From: Actinomyces dentalis DSM 19115 | Lineage (GTDB): Bacteria; Actinomycetota; Actinomycetes; Actinomycetales; Actinomycetaceae | Assembly (NCBI RefSeq): GCF_000429225.1 | Contig: NZ_AUBL01000010.1 | Span: 22,279-86,278, forward strand | Length of the DNA: 64,000 nt | Reading direction: 5' to 3' | Shown here: in pieces, positions 30,403 to 37,957 of the stretch | Layout of the letters: each line of letters starts with the position of its first letter | Numbering within the stretch: position 1 is the stretch's first letter | Notes under the pieces: generated by a model | The model's input: the letters and a program-made list of their open reading frames with translations, nothing else | Database searches by the model: none | What the model was told of the DNA's origin: nothing | Made by a program: the position numbers and the translations under genes

Positions 30403-30483
30403 CCCATCGTGGGTGCGGGCGGACCGGACGACGTCGTCGCCGTCGGCGGCCAGGGTCACCCATCCCATCGTGGGCGCGGGCGG
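30403..30483. repeat. 20-nt direct repeat, 61-nt period
   Basis: CCCATCGTGGGTGCGGGCGG at 30403-30422 recurs at 30464-30483 with one change (T to C). The core CCCA-TCG-TGGG is palindromic. The period of 61 nt matches the other repeat pairs in this gap. Confidence 0.5.
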
Positions 30484-30572
30484 GCCCGATCGCCCTGACG
30501 ACCTCGCGACGCGGGCCGAGTCCGTCCTGCCGCAGACGCGGGCGAGCCGGTGGACGGGCGACCCGGCGGCTC

Positions 30573-30704
30573 AAAAAGGTGGCCGGCGCATATCTTTCAC
30601 CCTCCGCACCTCACCCCTTCCGTCCCGAAGTGGCGCAATGACGCCATTCCCCATGAGCGCAGGAGCCGTCGCACCCCCGAAAGATATGCGCCAGCCACCT
30701 TTTT
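30573..30704. repeat. palindromic dispersed element, family 1, copy 1
   Basis: A 132-bp element bounded by 26-bp terminal inverted repeats (30573-30598 and 30679-30704) that match at 25 of 26 positions. The outer end reads AAAAAGGTGG and the inner end GCGCATATCTTTC. An internal hairpin, TGGCG-CAATGA-CGCCA, lies at 30631-30646. A second copy occurs at 56912-57042. It has no coding capacity and is MITE- or REP-like. Transcribed either way it would fold into a long stem followed by U's, so it could also act as a terminator. Confidence 0.75.
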
Positions 30705-30714
30705 CCGCATCGCC

Positions 30715-30850
30715 GACGCCCCGGGACAGCGACGGCGAGGCGTCTCAGCCGGAGATCATCCCCGCGCGGACCCGGCGACGCCCCGGGACAGCGACAGCGA
30801 GGCGTCTCAGCCGGAGATCATCCCCGCGCGGACCCGGCGACGCCCCGGGT
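30715..30850. repeat. 62-bp tandem duplication
   Basis: A 62-bp unit beginning GACGCCCCGGGACAGCGAC at 30715 is repeated at 30777 with a single difference (G to A). A third, partial start lies at 30839 (GACGCCCCGGG). The unit contains GAGATCATCCCCGCGCGG. Apart from this, 29844-31034 shows no gene. Confidence 0.75.
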
Positions 30851-31034
30851 TGCGCCGGCGGGGGCCGCTGTCGGCGGCCGGGCGGTCGCCGAGGCCCGCG
30901 ACACCTCGGTCCGCCCCGGCGTGACCAAGGTCAATGCCTGGCCCGCCGCCCGGCACGCTACCCTCCAGGTGTCATGACACTCAGGGGCGGGTCCCATCGC
31001 TCGCTCCCCGCCCTTTCCACTCTTGGAGTCCCCC

Positions 31035-32168
31035 ATGCCATCTGAAGTCCCCACGCCGTCCGCCGCCACCCGCAGCGCTTCCCGCCCGGCGACGGCGCTG
31101 CGCGACCTGTCCCACCGCTTCTTCATCGAGGGCCTCACCGGCATGGCCCACGGCCTGTTCGCCACCCTCATCATCGGCACGATCCTCAGCCAGGCGGGCG
31201 CCTTCCTGCCCGGCGCCGCCGGCGACGTCGCCGTCATCCTGGGCCGCGTCGCCGCGGCCATCACGGGCGCAGGCATCGGACTGGGCGTGGCCCACCGGCT
31301 CAAGGCGGACACCTTCGTCGTCATCTCCGCCGCCGTGGCCGGCCAGCTCGGCGCCCAGGCGAGCGGGCTCCTGTCCGGCACGGCGATCGTCACCGACACG
31401 GTCGGCACCGGCCTCATGCTCCGCGGTCCCGGCGAGCCCCTCGGCGCCTTCCTCGCCGCCTACGCCGCCATCGAGGCGGGCCGACGCGTCTCCGGGCGCA
31501 CCCCCGTCGACATCCTCGTCACCCCCCTGACCACCATTGTCACCGGCGGCGTCGTCGGCCTCATCCTGGGACCGCCCATCTCCTCGGCCATGGCGGCCCT
31601 GGGCGGTCTCGTCAACTGGGGCACCGAGCGCCAGCCCATGCTCATGGGCGTCATCGTCGCCGTCATCATGGGCATGGTCCTCACGCTGCCGATCTCCTCG
31701 GCGGCCTTGGGCATCATCCTGGACCTGTCGGGCATCGCCGCCGGAGCCGCGACGGTCGGCTGCGCCACGCAGATGGTGGGCTTTGCCGTCGCCTCGTTCC
31801 GGGAGAACCGCTGGTCCGGCCTCCTCGCCCAGGGCGTGGGCACGTCCATGCTCCAGGTGCCCAATATCGTGCGACACCCCCTCATCTGGGTGCCGCCGAC
31901 GCTCGCCTCGGCGATCCTGGGCCCGATCGCCACAGTCGTGCTGCACATCGAGTCCAACGCCGTCGGCTCCGGCATGGGCACCTCCGGGCTCGTCGGCCAG
32001 ATCATGACGTGGCAGGTCATGGAGCCGGTGTGGGGAGGCGGGCGGACGCTCGCCGCCATCGTCGGCCTCCACTTCATCGCCCCGGCCCTGCTCACCCTCG
32101 GCATCAGCGAGCTCATGCGCCGCCGGGGCTGGATCGGCCCGGGCGACATGGCCCTGGCCAAGGCCTGA
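31035..32168 (+). CDS. EIIC-like PTS/regulatory membrane permease
   Basis: A 377-residue polytopic protein of the PTS_EIIC_2 type, which resembles phosphotransferase EIIC domains but usually stands alone. Glycine-rich membrane helices run through GLTGMAHGLFATLIIGTIL, TVGTGLMLRGPGEPLGAF and TSGLVGQIMTWQVMEPVW. No EIIA or EIIB domain or gene accompanies it, so whether it transports sugar or senses something is unknown. The ATG at 31035 has GGAG eight bases upstream; a TTG four codons earlier is a weaker choice. It is monocistronic. Confidence 0.75.
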   Translation: MPSEVPTPSAATRSASRPATALRDLSHRFFIEGLTGMAHGLFATLIIGTILSQAGAFLPGAAGDVAVILGRVAAAITGAGIGLGVAHRLKADTFVVISAAVAGQLGAQASGLLSGTAIVTDTVGTGLMLRGPGEPLGAFLAAYAAIEAGRRVSGRTPVDILVTPLTTIVTGGVVGLILGPPISSAMAALGGLVNWGTERQPMLMGVIVAVIMGMVLTLPISSAALGIILDLSGIAAGAATVGCATQMVGFAVASFRENRWSGLLAQGVGTSMLQVPNIVRHPLIWVPPTLASAILGPIATVVLHIESNAVGSGMGTSGLVGQIMTWQVMEPVWGGGRTLAAIVGLHFIAPALLTLGISELMRRRGWIGPGDMALAKA

Positions 32169-32237
32169 CCACCGGGTCGGCCCATCGCCTCGCCGCACCG
32201 CGGCGCCGGGATCAGTGGTGGCGGCGCAGGACCGGGA

Positions 32238-32591
32238 TCAGTGGCGGCGGGGCTCGGTGGCGGCGAGCCTGTCGCGCAGGAGCCGGCGGATGGCCCGGAG
32301 GCTCTCGATCCGCTCCTCGACGACGGCGAGCCTGGCGGCCAGGGCCCGCCTCGCCGCCGGGCAGACGGCGGTCTCCTCGCCGCCGAGGCAGCCGACGAGC
32401 GGACGCACCTGCTCGCAGCTGAGCCCCACCCCGATGAGGGCGTGCACGCGGCGGGCCCGCTCGACGTCGGCCGGGTCGTAGTCGCGGTAACCGTTGCTCA
32501 GCCGGATCGCGGGCACGAGCCCGGTGTCGGTGTAGTGGCGGACCTGGCGCGCCGTCAGACCGGCGCGGGCCGCGAAGTCGCCGATCCTCAT
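32238..32591 (-). CDS. small MerR-family regulator
   Basis: A 117-residue MerR regulator. The winged helix MRIGDFAARAGLTARQVRHY, then TDTGLVPAIRLSNGYRDYD, covers residues 1-40. A dimerisation coiled coil (residues ~70-112) follows. A short C-terminus with two Cys (C68 region and C77) could sense oxidants or metals, but no family signature is clear. The ATG at 32591 is preceded by a GGGGGAGG stretch. It is divergent from the MFS transporter gene and shares the palindromic operator at 32610-32641 with it. Confidence 0.85.
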   Translation of the reverse strand: MRIGDFAARAGLTARQVRHYTDTGLVPAIRLSNGYRDYDPADVERARRVHALIGVGLSCEQVRPLVGCLGGEETAVCPAARRALAARLAVVEERIESLRAIRRLLRDRLAATEPRRH

Positions 32592-32609
32592 GGCGCCCCT
32601 CCCCCGGCC

Positions 32610-32641
32610 TTGACCTTGACACTGGTGTCAAAGTTTAGCGT
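32610..32641. promoter_or_regulatory. divergent MerR operator/promoter
   Basis: Plus-strand TTGACC (32610-32615) and TAGCGT (32636-32641) are 20 bp apart and frame a perfect palindrome, TTGACAC-TG-GTGTCAA (32616-32631). On the minus strand TAAACT (32637-32632) can serve as the -10 of the merR gene. The shared operator between regulator and MFS gene is the classical MerR arrangement. Confidence 0.65.
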
Positions 32642-32680
32642 CCTTGCGCACGGGCCGAACGGCCCGGCGGAAAGGCCCTT

Positions 32681-33847
32681 ATGAGACGCGTTCCCGCACT
32701 GTCCTTCGCCGTCATGCTCCTGGTGGGGACGGACACATTCCTGGTGGCCCCGCTGCTGCCGGCCCTGTCGGCGCGCTTCGGCGTCCCGCCCGCGCGCGCC
32801 GGCTGGATGGTCTCGGCGTACGCGATCGGGTACTGCCTGACGGCCCTGGTCGCGGGCCCGCTGTCCGACCGGCTCGACCGGCGCCGCGTCCTCCTCGCCG
32901 GAATGGCGGCGTTCTGCGCGACCACCGCCGCGACGGGGCTGGCGCGGTCCTTCGCCTCCATGCTGGCGCTGCGCCTGGCGACCGGCGTCGCCGCGGCGGT
33001 CGCCGCCCCGCAGATCTGGGCGGCGATCGCCCAGGTCATGCCGGGGCGGCGCATCGTGCCGGCCATGGCGACGGCGACGGCGGGCCTGACGATCGCCCAA
33101 CTCCTGGGCGTGCCGGCCGGGAGCCTGCTGGCGGTGCGCTCGACCTCCGACCCGTTCGTCGTCGTCGGGACCGGCGCCGCCCTGGTCACTGCCGCGCTCT
33201 GGCGGTGGTTCCCGGCGGTGCCCCCGAGCTCCCCGGGCGGCGCCCGCCCGGGCCTGGGCTCCCAGTACGCGGACCTGGCCCGCACACCGCGCGCCGCGGG
33301 GCGCTTCGGGGCCTACTTCGTGTTCCAGGTGGGCAATTTCGCCGTCCTGTCCTTCGCCGCGAGCTGGTTCGCGCGGGACTTCCACCTCGACCAGACCGGC
33401 ATCGCCGCGGCGATGATCGTGCTCGGTGCGGGCAACACCGTCGGCGCCCTGGTGGGGCCCCGGATCGTGAGGCGGGCGGGCCAGGGGCGCACGCTGCTCG
33501 CCGGCTCGGTCTGCTACGTCCTCGTCTACGCGGTGGTCGCGGCCGCTCCGGCCCGCTGGGCGGGCGTCGGGCTGCTCGCCGTCGCCTTCACGGTCGGCGG
33601 CGTGCTCTTCCCCGTCATGATGAACCTGCTCCAGTCGCTGACGACGTCGGCGCGCGGAACGGTCTCGGCGCTCGCCAGCGTCCTCATGTACGCCGGCTCG
33701 ACCCTGGCGGGCGTCATCGGCGGCCCGCTGCTGGCGGCCCTCCCCTCGTTCTGGGGCGTGAGCCTGCTGGCGCTGGGGACGACCCTCGCGGCGCTCGGCC
33801 TGTGGGCGGCCTCGGACTGCCTGCGCCCGGAGCCGGCCGCCGGGTGA
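32681..33847 (+). CDS. MFS efflux transporter
   Basis: A 388-residue major-facilitator protein with about 12 membrane helices. The loop 2-3 signature GPLSDRLDRRRVLLAG (residues ~60-75) and the LLPALSARFGVPPARAGWMVSAYAIGY helix 1-2 region are typical of the DHA1/Bcr-AraJ drug-efflux group. The ATG at 32681 has AAAGG upstream. The gene is divergent from a MerR regulator through a shared operator, which suggests effector-induced export. The substrate is not visible. Confidence 0.88.
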   Translation: MRRVPALSFAVMLLVGTDTFLVAPLLPALSARFGVPPARAGWMVSAYAIGYCLTALVAGPLSDRLDRRRVLLAGMAAFCATTAATGLARSFASMLALRLATGVAAAVAAPQIWAAIAQVMPGRRIVPAMATATAGLTIAQLLGVPAGSLLAVRSTSDPFVVVGTGAALVTAALWRWFPAVPPSSPGGARPGLGSQYADLARTPRAAGRFGAYFVFQVGNFAVLSFAASWFARDFHLDQTGIAAAMIVLGAGNTVGALVGPRIVRRAGQGRTLLAGSVCYVLVYAVVAAAPARWAGVGLLAVAFTVGGVLFPVMMNLLQSLTTSARGTVSALASVLMYAGSTLAGVIGGPLLAALPSFWGVSLLALGTTLAALGLWAASDCLRPEPAAG

Positions 33848-33892
33848 GGGCGAGGGCCGGAGCAGAGGCGGGGACGACGGCGCGGGGCGCTT

Positions 33893-34741
33893 TCAGCGGG
33901 TGCGGGCCTCGACGACGCGCGCGAGCGCCCCCAGGCCCCAGTTGATCACGACGTAGAGCGCCGCGATGATGACGTAGGCGGGCAGGTAGATGTCCAGATG
34001 CTGGTTCTGCCGGGTGCTGGAGATCAGGACGTTCCCGGCGTACATGAGCTCGGCGTAGGACACGACGTAGCCCAGCGAGGAGTCCTTGAGGATCGTCACG
34101 AGCTGGGTGACGAGGGTCGGCAGCATGAGCCGCAGGGCCTGCGGCGCGAGGATCAGCCGCATGGTCTGGCCCCGGCTCAGCCCCAGGGCCGTGGCCGCCT
34201 CGGACTGCCCCCGGTCCAGCGCCAGCACCCCGGAGCGGAAGACCTCCGCCGTCGTCGCCGAGGTGCACATGACGATGGGGATGACGAGCATCCAGAAGGG
34301 CGGCAGCGTCGGCCCGAAGTTGGGCACGGCCAGCAGGAAGAAGTAGATGAGCAGGAGCATGGGCACGGCCCGCATGGCGTCGATCCACGCCCCCACGACC
34401 GCCCGCCCGCAGCGGCCGGCGCCCAGCCTCGCCCAGCCCAGGGCGACGCCCAGGGGGAAGGACAGGGCCGCCGAGACGACGGTGACCAGCAGTGTCGAGT
34501 CCAGGGCGGCGCCCAGGTACCTGACGACCGACTGGCCCAGGAAGTAGCGCCACTTGGGGTAGGCGAGCTGGCCCTGGACGGCGAGCTGGTGGAGCGCCGC
34601 GGCCAGCAGGCCGAGCACGACGACGGTGACCACGACGGAGACGACGGCGATCCGGCGCCTGCCCCTGGGGCCCGGCTCGTCGAAGAGGAGGCCGGCGTCC
34701 GCCGCGGGGCGGGGGCGCCGGGCCGTGGGAGGGGAGCTCAT
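33893..34741 (-). CDS. amino-acid ABC transporter permease (GluD-like)
   Basis: A 282-residue permease of the polar amino-acid (HisM/GluD) family. After a polar start it has five or six membrane helices and the EAA-type loop SEAATALGLSRGQTMRLILAPQALRLMLP (residues ~180-210). The ATG at 34741 overlaps the stop of the preceding permease (ATGA). It is the last gene of a four-gene importer in the order ATPase, binding protein, permease, permease. That is the gluABCD order, although the cysteine-rich leader in front suggests a sulfur amino acid. Confidence 0.9.
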   Translation of the reverse strand: MSSPPTARRPRPAADAGLLFDEPGPRGRRRIAVVSVVVTVVVLGLLAAALHQLAVQGQLAYPKWRYFLGQSVVRYLGAALDSTLLVTVVSAALSFPLGVALGWARLGAGRCGRAVVGAWIDAMRAVPMLLLIYFFLLAVPNFGPTLPPFWMLVIPIVMCTSATTAEVFRSGVLALDRGQSEAATALGLSRGQTMRLILAPQALRLMLPTLVTQLVTILKDSSLGYVVSYAELMYAGNVLISSTRQNQHLDIYLPAYVIIAALYVVINWGLGALARVVEARTR

Positions 34742-35394
34742 GCCCGCACCTCCCGTCCCCCGGTCAGACGGCGTTCGAGCAGCCCGCCGAGCCTCGTGGC
34801 GCCGAAGGCGAGCGCGAGGTAGGTCAGGCCCGACAGCAGGAACGTGAAGACGGCCTCCGCGTAGTGCAGGTTGAGCTGCTGGGTCGCGTAGGTCAGCTCG
34901 TGCACCCCGATGGCCGCCGCCAGGGCGGAGCCGATGAGGCAGGAGATGAAGACGTTGACCAGCGGCTGGACGGTGCGCGCCAGCGCCTGGGGCAGCACGA
35001 CCTCGCGGATGATGAGCCCGAAGGGCATCCCCAGGGCGCGGGCGGCCTCGATCTGCCCCTTGGCGACGGAGTTGATGCCCGAGCGCACCGCCTCGCACAC
35101 GTACCCCGAGCCCGCGAAGAGGATCGCGCCCACCGCCGCGGAGAACAGGGAGATCGGCACGCCCACCCGCGGGGCGACGAAGGCCAGCAGGAGCATGAGG
35201 CACAGGGTCGGGATATTGCAGGCGATCGTCACCCACACGGCGCCCAGCGCCCGCAGCGGGGGCACCGGGCTCACCCGGCACACGGCGATGAGCGTGCCGA
35301 CGACGAGCGCGCCGGCGTAGGCGAGCAGGGCGATGCCCAGCGTCATGGCCAGGCCGGCCCCGATCATGCCGAGATTGTCGGTGATCATCCTCAT
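34738..35394 (-). CDS. amino-acid ABC transporter permease (GluC-like)
   Basis: A 218-residue permease, compact for its family, with about five membrane helices. The conserved loop QIEAARALGMPFGLIIREVVLPQALARTVQP lies near residues 113-143. It pairs with the following permease, whose start overlaps this stop. The binding-protein gene ends 62 bases upstream. The opening MRMITDNLGMIGAGLAMTLGIALLAY matches the family start. Confidence 0.9.
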   Translation of the reverse strand: MRMITDNLGMIGAGLAMTLGIALLAYAGALVVGTLIAVCRVSPVPPLRALGAVWVTIACNIPTLCLMLLLAFVAPRVGVPISLFSAAVGAILFAGSGYVCEAVRSGINSVAKGQIEAARALGMPFGLIIREVVLPQALARTVQPLVNVFISCLIGSALAAAIGVHELTYATQQLNLHYAEAVFTFLLSGLTYLALAFGATRLGGLLERRLTGGREVRA

Positions 35395-35456
35395 AGCCGT
35401 CTCCTTGCGTGGTCGTGCCGATGGGCCCGGGGCGCGGGGGCGCGGAACCGGGCCCG

Positions 35457-36614
35457 TCAGGCGTCGGGCGTGGGGGTCTCGCCCGTCTCGGCGCCGCCGT
35501 TGCCGGGCTCCGGGGCGTCATTGACAGGGGGCGCCGAGGGGCTGTCGCCGGGCGCCGGGGCGTTGTGTGCGGGCGCCGAGGCGGCCCCGCTCGGCTCGGC
35601 GGAAGGTGTGGCGCTCGGGGCGGGGGACGCGGTGGCGCCGTCGGTCTCGGAACCGGGCACGGAGCCGATGGCCGGCGGCTTGGGCGCCTCGCCGCCCGTG
35701 ATGACGCCGATGGTCGCCTGCCAGATCTTCTCCCAGGTGCCGTCGTCGTAGATCTTCTTGAGGAAGGCGTTGACGAAGGCCTTGGCGTCCGAACCCTGGG
35801 GCAGGCCGATGCCGTAGGGGTCCTGCGTGAAGGGCTCGCCCACGATCTTGAAGGCGTCGCTGCCCTGCATGGCGCTGAGCAGGAGCGACTCGTCGACGAC
35901 GTAGGCGTCGACCTGCCTGGTCTCCAGGGCGGACAGGCAGGTGTTGTGGTCGTTGAACGGGGTCTGCTCGGCCTTGGGCGCCGCCTCCTGGAGCGCCTTG
36001 ATGGAGGAGGAGCCGGACTGGACGGCGACCTTGACGCCCGCCAGGTCGCTCACGCCGGTGATCTTGCTCTCGTCGGCCCGCACGAGCACCGCCTGGCCGG
36101 AGGAGTAGTAGGGCCCGGCGAAGTCGATCTTCTTGGCGCGCTCGGGGGTGATCGTGTAGGTGGCGATGACGGCCTGCACGCTGCCGTTGCCGAGCACGAC
36201 CTCGCGGGTGTCCGAGGTGACCTGGGTGATGTCCAGCAGGGTGCGGGCGTCATTGTTGCCGCCGATGATGTAGCGGGCCAGGACCTGGCCGATGGCGGTG
36301 TCGAAGCCGGAGACCTCGCCGGTGGTCGCGTCCTCCAGGGAGAAGACCGGCGCGGTCTTCGTCCCGCCGGTCTTGAGCACGCCCGCCTCCTTGACGGCCG
36401 AGGCCCAGGCGGAGGAGGCGACGACGTCGTCGGCGGCCACGGGGCCGGAGTTGATGACCGTGTTGTAGTCGACGGCGCCCGCACTGGCAGAGGAGGAAGA
36501 GGAGGAGGAGACGGCCCGGCCGTCGGCACCCGTGTCGGCGCAGGCGGCCAGGACGGCGGCGAGGGAGGCCGCACCTGCGGCGCTGAGGAACAGACGTCGG
36601 TTGGGAGTCGCCAT
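35457..36614 (-). CDS. substrate-binding lipoprotein of the amino-acid ABC importer
   Basis: A 385-residue solute-binding protein (SBP_bac_3 type). The N-terminus has a double Arg (NRRLFLSAAG, possibly Tat-like) and a lipobox LAAC with Cys25. The two-lobe domain spans residues ~50-300; FDTAIGQVLARYIIGG, VQAVIATYTITPERAKKIDFAGPYY and CLSALETRQVDAYVVDESLL are family blocks. The last ~90 residues are a Pro/Ala/Ser/Glu-rich disordered tail (ETDGATASPAPSATPSAEPS and so on), which this family does not normally have. The ATPase gene lies 64 bases upstream and the permeases follow. Confidence 0.9.
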   Translation of the reverse strand: MATPNRRLFLSAAGAASLAAVLAACADTGADGRAVSSSSSSSASAGAVDYNTVINSGPVAADDVVASSAWASAVKEAGVLKTGGTKTAPVFSLEDATTGEVSGFDTAIGQVLARYIIGGNNDARTLLDITQVTSDTREVVLGNGSVQAVIATYTITPERAKKIDFAGPYYSSGQAVLVRADESKITGVSDLAGVKVAVQSGSSSIKALQEAAPKAEQTPFNDHNTCLSALETRQVDAYVVDESLLLSAMQGSDAFKIVGEPFTQDPYGIGLPQGSDAKAFVNAFLKKIYDDGTWEKIWQATIGVITGGEAPKPPAIGSVPGSETDGATASPAPSATPSAEPSGAASAPAHNAPAPGDSPSAPPVNDAPEPGNGGAETGETPTPDA

Positions 36615-36678
36615 GGGCGTGTCCTTTCGTGGTGGCGGGGCGGGGCCGCCGGCGGGCGGCGCCGCGGGGGAAGGGCGG

Positions 36679-37464
36679 TCAGTGGCTGAGGATCTTGGAC
36701 AGGAAGTCGCGGGCGCGCTCGGAGTCGGGGGCGGAGAAGAACTGCGCGGGTGGGGCCTCCTCGACGATCTGGCCGGCGTCCATGAAGACGACCCGGTCCG
36801 CCACCGAGCGGGCGAAGCCCATCTCATGGGTGACCACGAGCATGGTCATGCCCTCGGCGGCGAGGCTCTTCATGACGTCGAGGACCTCGTTGATCATCTC
36901 GGGGTCCAGGGCGGAGGTGGGCTCGTCGAAGAGCATGATCTTGGGGTCCATGGCCAGGGCCCGGGCGATGGCGACCCGCTGCTGCTGGCCGCCGGAGAGC
37001 TGGGGCGGGCGCTTGAAGGCCTGGTCGGCCAGGCCCACGCGCTCCAGGAGCTCGCGGGCGCGCTCCTGCGCCTGGGCGCGCGGCCGGTGGCGCACGCGCA
37101 CGGGCGCCAGGGTGATGTTGTCCAGGACCGTGCGGTGCGGGAAGAGGTTGAAGGACTGGAAGACCATGCCGACCTCGGCCCGCAGGCGGGTCAGCTCGCG
37201 GCCCTCCTCGGGCAGGAGCTCGCCGTCGATCTCGATGGTCCCCTCCTGGATGGTCTCCAGGCGGTTGATGGTGCGGCACAGCGTGGACTTGCCCGACCCG
37301 GAGGCCCCGATGACGGCGACGACCTCACCGCGGTGGATGTCCAGGGACACGTCGTCGAGCGCCTGGAAGTCGCCGTAGAACTTGCTCACGTGGCTCACGC
37401 GCACCAGCGGCCGGTCGGCGGGGGCGGCGTCGGCGGGGATGGGGGAGGAATCGGCAGTGGACAC
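36679..37464 (-). CDS. amino-acid ABC transporter ATP-binding protein
   Basis: A 261-residue ATPase of the GlnQ/GluA family. Walker [10 protein letters not shown] is near residues 53-61, the Q-loop [13 protein letters not shown] near 99, the signature [15 protein letters not shown] near 155, Walker [14 protein letters not shown] near 175, and the switch His in VVTHEMGF. The first gene of the importer operon. The start is GTG at 37464. Its GAGG Shine-Dalgarno lies inside a short palindrome, ACGAGG-CCTCGT, just before the GTG, so ribosome access could be regulated. The transcript leader carries a cysteine-rich mini-gene. Confidence 0.93.
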   Translation of the reverse strand: MSTADSSPIPADAAPADRPLVRVSHVSKFYGDFQALDDVSLDIHRGEVVAVIGASGSGKSTLCRTINRLETIQEGTIEIDGELLPEEGRELTRLRAEVGMVFQSFNLFPHRTVLDNITLAPVRVRHRPRAQAQERARELLERVGLADQAFKRPPQLSGGQQQRVAIARALAMDPKIMLFDEPTSALDPEMINEVLDVMKSLAAEGMTMLVVTHEMGFARSVADRVVFMDAGQIVEEAPPAQFFSAPDSERARDFLSKILSH

Positions 37465-37509
37465 GAGGACCTCGTCTCGGTCGTGAAGGGGGATGGGCAG
37501 GGCGGCGTC

Positions 37510-37545
37510 TCAGCGGCACCGACAGCAACACATCCACATGCGCAC
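37510..37545 (-). CDS. cysteine-rich leader peptide (11 residues)
   Basis: A mini-ORF encodes Met-Arg-Met-Trp-Met-Cys-Cys-Cys-Arg-Cys-Arg and stops with TGA at 37510. The GTG start at 37545 has a perfect AGGAGG (37557-37552) six bases upstream, the best ribosome-binding site in the region. Four of 11 codons are Cys, including three in a row. Cysteine-rich leader ORFs that attenuate downstream genes by ribosome stalling are established in mycobacteria. Its position 45 nt before the ABC ATPase gene suggests that the importer answers to cysteine supply and imports cystine or a related compound. Confidence 0.7.
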   Translation of the reverse strand: MRMWMCCCRCR

Positions 37546-37600
37546 TGCATTCCTCCTGAGTCGATCCTGCGCGGGAGACGATCCTCACCGCTGCCATGGG

Positions 37601-37609
37601 ACCTTAGCA
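37601..37609 (-). promoter_or_regulatory. extended -10 promoter of the ABC importer
   Basis: TGCTAAGGT on the minus strand is an extended -10 (TGn then TAAGGT). The start would be near 37595, giving a leader of ~130 nt that contains the cysteine-rich mini-ORF. No convincing -35 is seen, as expected for extended -10 promoters. Confidence 0.4.
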
Positions 37610-37714
37610 TCGCGGCGCGGCCAGCGCCCACGAGGTGCCCGAGTACTGAGACGCCGGCGCCCGCTCCCGGCCGCACGCGACGGACGGCGGCAGGAGTCTC
37701 CGGACACCACAGCA

Positions 37715-37731
37715 TGTGCGAAAATCGCACA
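37715..37731. promoter_or_regulatory. palindromic operator before the XRE gene
   Basis: A perfect 7-3-7 inverted repeat, TGTGCGA-AAA-TCGCACA, ends one base before the ATG at 37733. It is probably the binding site of the adjacent XRE-type regulator, giving autorepression of a leaderless or short-leader transcript. Confidence 0.6.
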
Positions 37732-37732
37732 C

Positions 37733-37918
37733 ATGGATACGGTCAAGGACTTTGGCGAGCTCGGTGCGCGGATCCGACAGGTGCGGCTGGGAACCGGGCT
37801 CGACCAGACCGGACTGGCCCAGCGCTGCCGCCTGGAGCGGACCGCGCTCTCGCGCATCGAGTCGGGCGAGCGGAAGGTCTCCGCCCTGGAGCTCGCGAGG
37901 ATCGCCGAGGTCCTCTAG
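37733..37918 (+). CDS. XRE-family HTH domain, cut short by an amber codon
   Basis: 61 residues forming a complete XRE helix-turn-helix: FGELGARIRQVRLGTGLDQT, GLAQRCRLERTALSRIESGER, and KVSALELARIAEVL. It then meets TAG at 37916-37918. The same frame continues without a break (VTLSDLVLLPLADV and so on) into the metallopeptidase domain of the next entry. Intact relatives are one ~350-residue protein with the order XRE-ImmA/IrrE, so this looks like a nonsense mutation splitting one gene. The free HTH could still bind the operator at 37715-37731. Confidence 0.7.
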   Translation: MDTVKDFGELGARIRQVRLGTGLDQTGLAQRCRLERTALSRIESGERKVSALELARIAEVL

Positions 37919-37957
37919 GTCACCCTGAGCGATCTCGTCCTGCTCCCGCTCGCGGAC

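Noticed and set aside
30284-31045. Open frame across the repeat-filled gap
   Set aside because: It runs straight through tandem duplications and a palindromic element, lacks any family signal and starts in a repeat region.
37395-37730. Longer Cys-containing frame starting one base after AGGAGG (ATG at 37549)
   Set aside because: Spacing of one base to the ribosome site is unusable, and the frame runs into the ATPase gene as Pro-rich filler. The GTG six bases away gives the compact leader peptide.
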